A DNA stretch of 20,416 nt. Origin: Nitrospiraceae bacterium. GTDB lineage: Bacteria > Nitrospirota > Nitrospiria > Nitrospirales > UBA8639. The number at the start of each line of letters is the position of its first letter. The first letter of the stretch is position 1. Under the pieces are notes generated by a model that did no database searches, was not told where the DNA came from, and was given only the letters and a program-made list of their open reading frames with translations. Positions 15,389 through 20,416 of this stretch are shown piece by piece. Made by a program: the position numbers and the translations under genes. The DNA is taken from the NCBI GenBank assembly GCA_020632595.1, contig JACKFF010000027.1, forward strand, positions 1 to 20,416, in the 5' to 3' direction.

Positions 15389-15420
15389 GGAATGATGAGG
15401 TCTAGCAGCCTCTTCATTCC
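15389..15420 (+). other. Stem-loop in the 3' untranslated region of paralog 2
   Basis: GGAATGATGAGG (15389-15400) pairs with CCTCTTCATTCC (15409-15420), a 12-bp stem with one mismatch and an 8-base loop. It lies between the stop codon and the strong terminator. It has no T-tract, so it is more likely an RNA-stability or small-RNA element than a second terminator. Confidence 0.5.
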
Positions 15421-15463
15421 TGGGACAGAATAAAATCCAAATTATCACCTGTATTATACTTTG

Positions 15464-15492
15464 GCCTGACGTAACGTCAGGCTTTTTTTTTT
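15464..15492 (+). terminator. Strong Rho-independent terminator of paralog 2
   Basis: GCCTGACG (15464-15471) and CGTCAGGC (15475-15482) form a perfect 8-bp GC-rich stem with a TAA loop, followed by ten T residues (15483-15492). It lies 129 bp after the stop codon of the second exported paralog, giving a long 3' untranslated region. Confidence 0.9.
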
Positions 15493-15919
15493 CTAAGGCT
15501 TTTTCATCTACAGGGAATTGCATGCCTGTTACGACCTGATGCAAAAAAATATCAAGCAAATTGCTTATTACTTACATGAAAAATGGGCTCTTTGCGGAAA
15601 CTTATCCAAAACCATGCCTATATGAGAGAAAATATAAGACAGGGTGCGGAGACACCAGCGACGCATTGATGTGCGATTAAGCACATGTATCTCCGTTCGT
15701 TTTCGCTCTATTACGAAAAATTAAAATGAAGTTTTTTTAATAATGTTTACTTAAATAAACTAATGGATTACGTGACTTGGACCACACTGTCGGAGGGGTG
15801 GCGGTTGGACTTATTAAGCCATTGAAAAATAAAACATAATCTTATGAATGTTCGCTCAGGAGACTGGACAATTTTGACAAGAAAAATAGATATTTGTACA
15901 CCACGACAAAAGCGGTTGA
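15493..15919. promoter_or_regulatory. AT-rich upstream region of the second sigma-54 activator gene, with dyads
   Basis: No gene is visible. Two short dyads with the same 6-bp spacer stand close together: GGTG-N6-CACC (15643-15656) and ATGTGC-N6-GCACAT (15669-15686). A third, GTTTA-N6-TAAAC, lies at 15745-15760. They are about 165-280 bp upstream of the sigma-54-type promoter at 15920, within enhancer range, and may bind a Fis-type activator. The GTGTAAC half-site of the two paralogs is not clearly present here. Confidence 0.4.
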
Positions 15920-15935
15920 TGGCTCAGTAATTGCT
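15920..15935 (+). promoter_or_regulatory. Sigma-54-type -24/-12 promoter of the GAF-type activator gene
   Basis: TGGCTCAGTAATTGCT carries TGGC and TTGCT with exactly 10 bp between GG (15921-15922) and GC (15933-15934), so both invariant dinucleotides of sigma-54 promoters are present. It is the best match in the window. The activator's ATG is 120 bp downstream of the -12 element. A sigma-54 activator gene under a sigma-54 promoter suggests autoregulation or control by a related activator. Confidence 0.65.
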
Positions 15936-16053
15936 GCCTTTTTATGGAAATTTTGGCGTAATATTTTTGCCCATTAAGATCGGTTTCTTGTTCAAAAGTT
16001 CTAGTTAAGGTTACGATCCTTCGTACTCATATTTTAGTGTGAGGGGCTTACAT

Positions 16054-17601
16054 ATGATAGTCGATATGACTCACTCAACCGATCAACTAGCCAGAAACTT
16101 CTATCAAACCTTGCTGGAAGTCACGAACATCTTAAATTCCCAACGTAATACGGAAGATCTGTGGAAAGCCATTACGGGACACATTAAGAAGGTGATCTCG
16201 TGGGAACGCGCGGGTATTACGCTGTATCATTCTGACATAGATGCTTTCCGGTTTTACGCAGTGGAAACGAGTATGCCGGTGGTGAAGTTGAAATGTGATG
16301 CCATCATTCCTCGAGAAGGGAGTGCAATGGGGTGGGTGTATAATCATCGGCGTCTTCATATACGTCCCCATTTACAACAAAATCCCGTATTTTTAGAAGA
16401 TGCGTTTTATCACGAAGAGGGCCTGGGAAGAATGATTAATATTCCTATGATTATTGGAGATAATTGCATCGGATCTTTAAATATCGGCAGTGTGGAATCC
16501 GGGGATCCGGACCCGGAAAATGTCTTGTTTTTACGCCAAGTGGCGACTCAAATTGCCTTTGCCATTGATCATGTACGGGCCTATGAAGAGATCAACCACC
16601 TGAAGGAACAGCTCACCCGTGAAAATGCCTATCTCCTAGAAGAAATCAAAGTTTCTTACGATTTTGGAGCGATGGTTGGAAACAGTCAAAAGTTTAAGAA
16701 CGTGCTGGACTTGGCCCAGGCCGTGGCCCCAACCACAACCTCGGTGCTCATTATGGGGGAAACAGGAACGGGAAAAGAGCTTTTGGCACGATTACTTCAT
16801 GAGTTGAGCCCTCGCAAGGCAAAGCCTTTTGTGCGAGTCAATTGTGCGGCGTTACCTTCAGGTCTGGTTGAAAGTGAGCTGTTCGGGCATGAAAAGGGCG
16901 CCTTTACCGGTGCAGAGACTGGAAGACCCGGCAAATTTGAATTAGCCAATGGTGGCACCTTGTTTCTTGATGAAATCGGGGAGATGCCGATCGAAGCGCA
17001 GGCAAAACTTCTGAGGGTTTTACAGGATGGTATCGTGGAACGAGTCGGCAGTATCGAAGGGAAAGCCGTCGATGTGCGAATCATTGCCGCGACCAATAGC
17101 GATTTAAGCAAGGCGATTGCCGAAGGACGTTTTCGTTCAGATTTATATTATCGATTGCATGTTTTTCCGATTGTGGTGCCTCCTCTCCGGGAACGTCTGC
17201 ATGATATTCCCCTTCTGGTGCGACACTTCATGGAGAAAAATCGGTTGCAGTTCAGACGAAACTGTCAGGAAATCGATGATCGTTCAATGGAAATGCTGGT
17301 TCAGTATCCATGGCCGGGTAATGTACGGGAACTGAAAAATGTGATTGAACGAGCCATGATTCTTTGCCAATCGTCGGTCATGCATGTGGAAGATTCGTTG
17401 TTGCAGTCACCGGCAAACAATATGGATTCTATGCCCCCCACTCAATTAAAAGATGTGGAGCGCACTCGAATACTACAAGCTTTAGCGGCGTGTGAATGGA
17501 GAATTGATGGACCATTAGGGGCGGCCAAGCATCTGGGATTACATCCCAGCACCCTGAGAAGCCGATTGAAAAAATTCGGGATCAAGCGGCACGCTGAATA
17601 A
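16054..17601 (+). CDS. Sigma-54-dependent activator with GAF sensor, AAA+ and Fis-type HTH
   Basis: This 515-residue protein has an FhlA-like layout. A GAF domain spans about residues 18-178 and includes the PREGSAMGWVYNHRRLHIRP block (86-105) and EEGLGRMINIPM (121-132). A short coiled coil leads to the AAA+ domain with Walker A GETGTGKE (235-242), an intact GAFTGA loop (282-287), Walker B TLFLDEIGE (302-310) and the FRSDLYYRL arginine-finger region (360-368). The Fis-type helix-turn-helix (about 470-510) ends in LGLHPSTLRSRLKKFGI. No receiver domain is present, so a small ligand or redox signal at the GAF domain is likely. I chose the ATG at 16054 because GAGGGG (16041-16046) lies 7 bases before it; an in-frame GTG at 16039 would overlap that site. 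The promoter in front is sigma-54-type. A close paralog starts at 19038. Confidence 0.92.
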   Translation: MIVDMTHSTDQLARNFYQTLLEVTNILNSQRNTEDLWKAITGHIKKVISWERAGITLYHSDIDAFRFYAVETSMPVVKLKCDAIIPREGSAMGWVYNHRRLHIRPHLQQNPVFLEDAFYHEEGLGRMINIPMIIGDNCIGSLNIGSVESGDPDPENVLFLRQVATQIAFAIDHVRAYEEINHLKEQLTRENAYLLEEIKVSYDFGAMVGNSQKFKNVLDLAQAVAPTTTSVLIMGETGTGKELLARLLHELSPRKAKPFVRVNCAALPSGLVESELFGHEKGAFTGAETGRPGKFELANGGTLFLDEIGEMPIEAQAKLLRVLQDGIVERVGSIEGKAVDVRIIAATNSDLSKAIAEGRFRSDLYYRLHVFPIVVPPLRERLHDIPLLVRHFMEKNRLQFRRNCQEIDDRSMEMLVQYPWPGNVRELKNVIERAMILCQSSVMHVEDSLLQSPANNMDSMPPTQLKDVERTRILQALAACEWRIDGPLGAAKHLGLHPSTLRSRLKKFGIKRHAE

Positions 17602-18032
17602 GACACCCAATCGTGGGCTAGGTGATTGGGATGAGAAGCCGGTTAGTCCGGAGGGAACAATTTGAAATAGGTCATGCCCCCGTCTTTGTCCTCCCAATTG
17701 AAACCTACCTCAACTGACTTGTGAACATACAAACGGCTTAGATCAGGAGACTTTGTCCCGCCTCCCGAAGATGCTTCTTTGCCCTCCTGTCAGTAACAGG
17801 TCATCTCCACAGGGCGGTGTTTCAGAAAGAAACCCACGTAAACGGTTTTTCTTTCCACAGCTCCTAATTGGAGAGGGTTCCGGATGAGACAAAAGGCCAC
17901 ACGAAATGTACCCCATCTTTTTCAGATCAATGATGCAATCTGGTTAGTGGTATATGACCGTTCAGTTGTGGAGTCCGAGGAATTTCTATCCTCAATGGTT
18001 TAATGAAGCAAATCCAATCTTCAATGAGAATT
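17602..18032. other. 431-bp gap between convergent genes, with a weak hairpin
   Basis: Just after the activator gene, CCCAATC (17606-17612) and GATTGGG (17624-17630) form a 7-bp stem with an 11-base loop but no T-tract, a possible weak terminator. The rest of the gap has stop codons in all frames and no recognisable gene; a minus-strand open frame at 17927-18166 mostly overlaps the reductase gene in another frame. I see no insertion-sequence ends or RNA gene. Confidence 0.4.
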
Positions 18033-18773
18033 TCAATAGCCCACAAATTCTTCAGAGCGAATATTGGTCTTTGGAATGCCGGTAGACTCAAGCATCTTTC
18101 GTAATCCATCAACCATGGCAGGGGGCCCCACAACAAAATACAGAGCCGACTCCGTCTCTTTGACATATTTTCGGAGCATGACTTGGTCTATCCGGCCGGT
18201 TTCCCCCTTCCATGTTTCGGTGCTTCCATTTGGACTCGTCATCGTTCCAATACACGTAAAATGCGGATTCTCTTGCTGGAGGGTTTGCAGTTCATCAAGA
18301 AAAGCGGCATCTTCCTGCTGCCGATTTGAATACAGGAGAATAAGTTGATGTGTAAGTTTGTGATGAGCGGCTTCCACCAGCATACTTCGGAACGGTGTAA
18401 TTCCGATTCCTCCTGCGAGAAGAACGATCGTTCGGGAATCGTCAGATGGTAGGGTGAATTGTCCGAATGGACCTTCAAGGTCAATTGTCGTTCCAAGAGG
18501 TATTTCTGTCAACATGCGCTTAAATGCGGTGTCTCGCAAACGGGTGGCGACCATGAGCGGTTGTTCGGATGGAGCACTGGCAAGGGTCAAGGCCCGTGTA
18601 TGGCCTTCCGGATCGGATGTTGAAAGATTCGGTAATGACAGATCGATAAACTGACCAGCTGTGAAGGTGAATCCAGCCGGTCGATCAAAATAGAACGCCA
18701 TTGTACTTTTGGCGATTTCCTGACGATTTCTCAATGCCACATGATGAATGGATGGCTTGGTGAGTTTTCCCAT
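18033..18773 (-). CDS. FAD/NAD(P)-binding oxidoreductase of the ferredoxin-NADP reductase family
   Basis: This 246-residue protein is a two-domain flavin reductase. The N-terminal beta-barrel (about residues 5-108) has the FAD-binding pattern RALTLASAP (60-68), equivalent to the RxYS motif with R60, T63 and S66. The nucleotide-binding domain (about 112-240) has LAGGIGITPFRSM (119-131) and VVGPPAMVDGLRKML (214-228), both typical of NAD(P)H binding, and it ends in the aromatic EEFVGY. There is no 2Fe-2S domain, membrane span or signal peptide, so it is a cytoplasmic electron-transfer reductase that needs a separate partner. AAGGAG 8 bases before the ATG is a good ribosome site. It is divergent from a sigma-54 activator gene 264 bp away; I found no -24/-12 promoter on its side. 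Its redox partner cannot be told from the sequence. Confidence 0.88.
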   Translation of the reverse strand: MGKLTKPSIHHVALRNRQEIAKSTMAFYFDRPAGFTFTAGQFIDLSLPNLSTSDPEGHTRALTLASAPSEQPLMVATRLRDTAFKRMLTEIPLGTTIDLEGPFGQFTLPSDDSRTIVLLAGGIGITPFRSMLVEAAHHKLTHQLILLYSNRQQEDAAFLDELQTLQQENPHFTCIGTMTSPNGSTETWKGETGRIDQVMLRKYVKETESALYFVVGPPAMVDGLRKMLESTGIPKTNIRSEEFVGY

Positions 18774-19037
18774 TGAGAGCGCTCCTTGATGGAAGCAGAC
18801 GTTAGGGCGTGCGCTGCACTCGCATTATTTATCCTAGCGTTTTGGTATGGGGTTGAGTCAATTGTTGGCCCATGGTTTTCATGATCCGGTTAAGACGGGT
18901 CCATGGTTCCTCAAGGCGTAACCGTAAAATAATCGTACTGCCTTTTTAAATTTCGAATAAGTTCAAGCTCATTTCTCTTATTAGACAGGTTATTCGGTTC
19001 TATGCTTGAATCTGTCGCAAGAAAGGATTGAAGGACT
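18774..19037. promoter_or_regulatory. Divergent region between the reductase and the third activator
   Basis: This 264-bp gap holds a direct repeat of CCATGGTT at 18870-18877 and 18901-18908, 31 bp apart, near three helical turns, which could be an operator. A scan for GG-N10-GC on the activator strand and for the reverse pattern on the reductase strand gave no match with proper flanks. Confidence 0.3.
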
Positions 19038-20416
19038 GTGGAACGAATCGAGAGAAATTACCGGGCACTTTTGAATGTCGCGATTGTACTTAATTCACAA
19101 CGGGATACCGATAGTCTCTGGCAAGCCATTATCGAGCAGATTGAACAGGTCATGCCCTGGGCCAGGGCAAGTGTGACTCTATATGACCGTGAGTCTGACG
19201 GTTTCAGATTTTATGTGGTGACGACTCATTTGGCGAAGGTTGTACTGCAAGGTGATTCAGTGATTCCGCGAGTAGGGAGCGGCATGGGATGGGTGTACGA
19301 CCATAAATCTATGCATGTCCGTCCTGATCTCAGACTGGAACAAGTCTTTCTGGAAGACCAATGGTATGTGGAGGAAGGACTGGGACGCATGATCAACCTG
19401 CCGTTGTTGGTCAGAGGGAAATGTCTGGGGGTATTGAATCTCGGGAGCGTTGATCCTGGGAACCCGGAGCCTGATGCACTTGAGTTTTTATCACAAGTGG
19501 CTATGCAAATTGCCTATGCGATTGATCATGTGCAGGCCTATGAGGAAATTAATCTGCTGCGTCAGCAGTTGGCACGGGAAAACATCTATCTGGTCGAGGA
19601 ACTCAAACTGACAAAGCACTTCGGGGCCATGGTAGGACGGAGTCAGGTTTTTCAGCATGTATTGGAACTTGCCCGCGAAGTTGCTCCTACGCCGGCGACG
19701 GTCCTGATCACGGGGGAGACGGGAACCGGGAAAGAACTCCTGGCCCAAGCGATTCATGATTGGAGCATGCGTGCGAACAAACCCTTTATTAGGGTCAATT
19801 GTGCCGCCCTTCCGGCAGGATTAGTCGAAAGCGAATTATTCGGTCACGAAAAAGGCGCATTTACCGGAGCTGACTCGAGGCGTGAGGGGCGTTTTGAGTT
19901 AGCCCATGGCGGGACCCTGTTGTTAGACGAAATCGGGGAGATTCCTTTGGAAACCCAGGCGAAATTATTGCGAGTGATTCAGGACGGGATGGTTGATCGT
20001 GTGGGTGGCAAACAGTCTATCCCGGTGGATATTCGGTTGATGGCCTCGACCAATGCCGATCTGCCTTCAGCGATTGAACAAGGTCGTTTTCGTGCTGACC
20101 TGTTCTATCGCCTTCATGTGTTTCCGATTACCATCCCTCCGCTCCGTGCCCGACCGGAAGATATTCCAGAACTCGCGCAGCATTTTCTGGAGCACTATGC
20201 TATGAAACTCAAACGGCCCTGCGAAACAATTGAACCGGATTCTCTGCAGCGACTTATCCGGTATTCCTGGCCGGGCAATATTCGAGAACTGGAAAATGTG
20301 ATTGAACGGGCGGTGATTCTCTCCCACCAAAAGGTTCTGCGCATCGATGAACGGCTTTTGATTCTTCAGAGTGCGACGCATGAATCAAAGGCTCCGGCTG
20401 GATTAGTTGATTTTGA
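19038..20416 (+). CDS. Sigma-54-dependent activator with GAF sensor and AAA+, 3' end outside the window
   Basis: About 459 codons are visible before the window ends; the open frame continues, so the C-terminal Fis-type helix-turn-helix is expected beyond the edge. The start is GTG at 19038, since an in-frame stop lies 9 bases before it, with AAGGA about 10 bases upstream. The GAF domain (about residues 5-170) shares long blocks with the activator at 16054, such as GMGWVYDHKSMHVRPDL (82-98) and VEEGLGRMINLP (111-122). The AAA+ domain has Walker A GETGTGKE (226-233), GAFTGA (273-278), Walker B TLLLDEIGE (293-301) and FRADLFYRL. The two proteins are clear paralogs with the same domain order and probably related signals. 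It is divergent from the flavin reductase gene. No sigma-54-type promoter was found in front of it, unlike its paralog. Confidence 0.9.
   Translation, partial: MERIERNYRALLNVAIVLNSQRDTDSLWQAIIEQIEQVMPWARASVTLYDRESDGFRFYVVTTHLAKVVLQGDSVIPRVGSGMGWVYDHKSMHVRPDLRLEQVFLEDQWYVEEGLGRMINLPLLVRGKCLGVLNLGSVDPGNPEPDALEFLSQVAMQIAYAIDHVQAYEEINLLRQQLARENIYLVEELKLTKHFGAMVGRSQVFQHVLELAREVAPTPATVLITGETGTGKELLAQAIHDWSMRANKPFIRVNCAALPAGLVESELFGHEKGAFTGADSRREGRFELAHGGTLLLDEIGEIPLETQAKLLRVIQDGMVDRVGGKQSIPVDIRLMASTNADLPSAIEQGRFRADLFYRLHVFPITIPPLRARPEDIPELAQHFLEHYAMKLKRPCETIEPDSLQRLIRYSWPGNIRELENVIERAVILSHQKVLRIDERLLILQSATHESKAPAGLVDF

Noticed and set aside
15954..15970. Second -24/-12-like sequence before the activator at 16054
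   Set aside because: TGGC and TTGC are present, but 12 bp separate GG and GC instead of the strictly required 10. The site at 15920 fits better.
17606..17630. Hairpin after the activator at 16054 as an intrinsic terminator
   Set aside because: The 7-bp stem is good but no T-tract follows, so I describe it only as a weak hairpin in the gap entry.
1..20416. CRISPR arrays, tRNA or rRNA genes, insertion sequences
   Set aside because: I saw no regularly spaced repeats, no cloverleaf or rRNA signature and no transposase-like frame; the only repeat is the old duplication at 13809-15335.

Overview
The window looks like chromosomal DNA of a Gram-negative bacterium of moderate GC content that relies heavily on sigma-54 control. 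The mix of an ECF sigma/zinc-finger anti-sigma pair with an exported caspase, a small two-CxxC protein beside lone receiver proteins, and many GAF- or PAS-sensing sigma-54 activators reminds me of Nitrospira-type genomes (Nitrospirota). That assignment is recollection and inference; there is no rRNA or other marker gene here to prove it.

Positions 1-4060 hold a stress or cell-fate module. An ECF sigma factor and its membrane anti-sigma factor lie on the minus strand, divergent from an exported caspase-family peptidase with a C-terminal DUF4384-like domain. A hairpin at 4027-4059 closes the caspase gene against the next, convergent unit.

Positions 4057-8933 hold four minus-strand genes, transcribed in the order ABC ATPase, fused substrate-binding/permease protein, histidine N-alpha-methyltransferase EgtD, PLP enzyme of the class V aminotransferase fold. 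EgtD makes hercynine, the trimethylammonium betaine of histidine and the precursor of ergothioneine. The transporter belongs to the OpuC/ProXW betaine family, to which the ergothioneine importer EgtUV also belongs. The locus therefore looks like combined synthesis and uptake of ergothioneine or hercynine. EgtA, EgtB, EgtC and a rhodanese are absent from the window.

Positions 9402-13319, plus strand, hold signalling genes: a small zinc-ribbon-like protein, a receiver with a reduced acidic pocket, a canonical single-domain receiver, and a PAS-containing sigma-54 activator.

Positions 13320-17601 form an AT-rich stretch with two tandem paralogous genes for 123-residue exported proteins of unknown function, followed by a GAF/AAA+/Fis sigma-54 activator. 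Each of the three genes is preceded by a correctly spaced -24/-12 sigma-54-type promoter. The two paralogs also have GTGTAAC/GTTACA motifs flanking an ATGCAT core, about 90-140 bp upstream of the -12 element, where an activator would bind. I read this as a local sigma-54 regulon in which the activator may control itself and the two exported proteins.

Positions 18033-20416 hold a minus-strand flavin reductase-like protein and a divergent third sigma-54 activator, a close paralog of the second, which runs off the right edge of the window.
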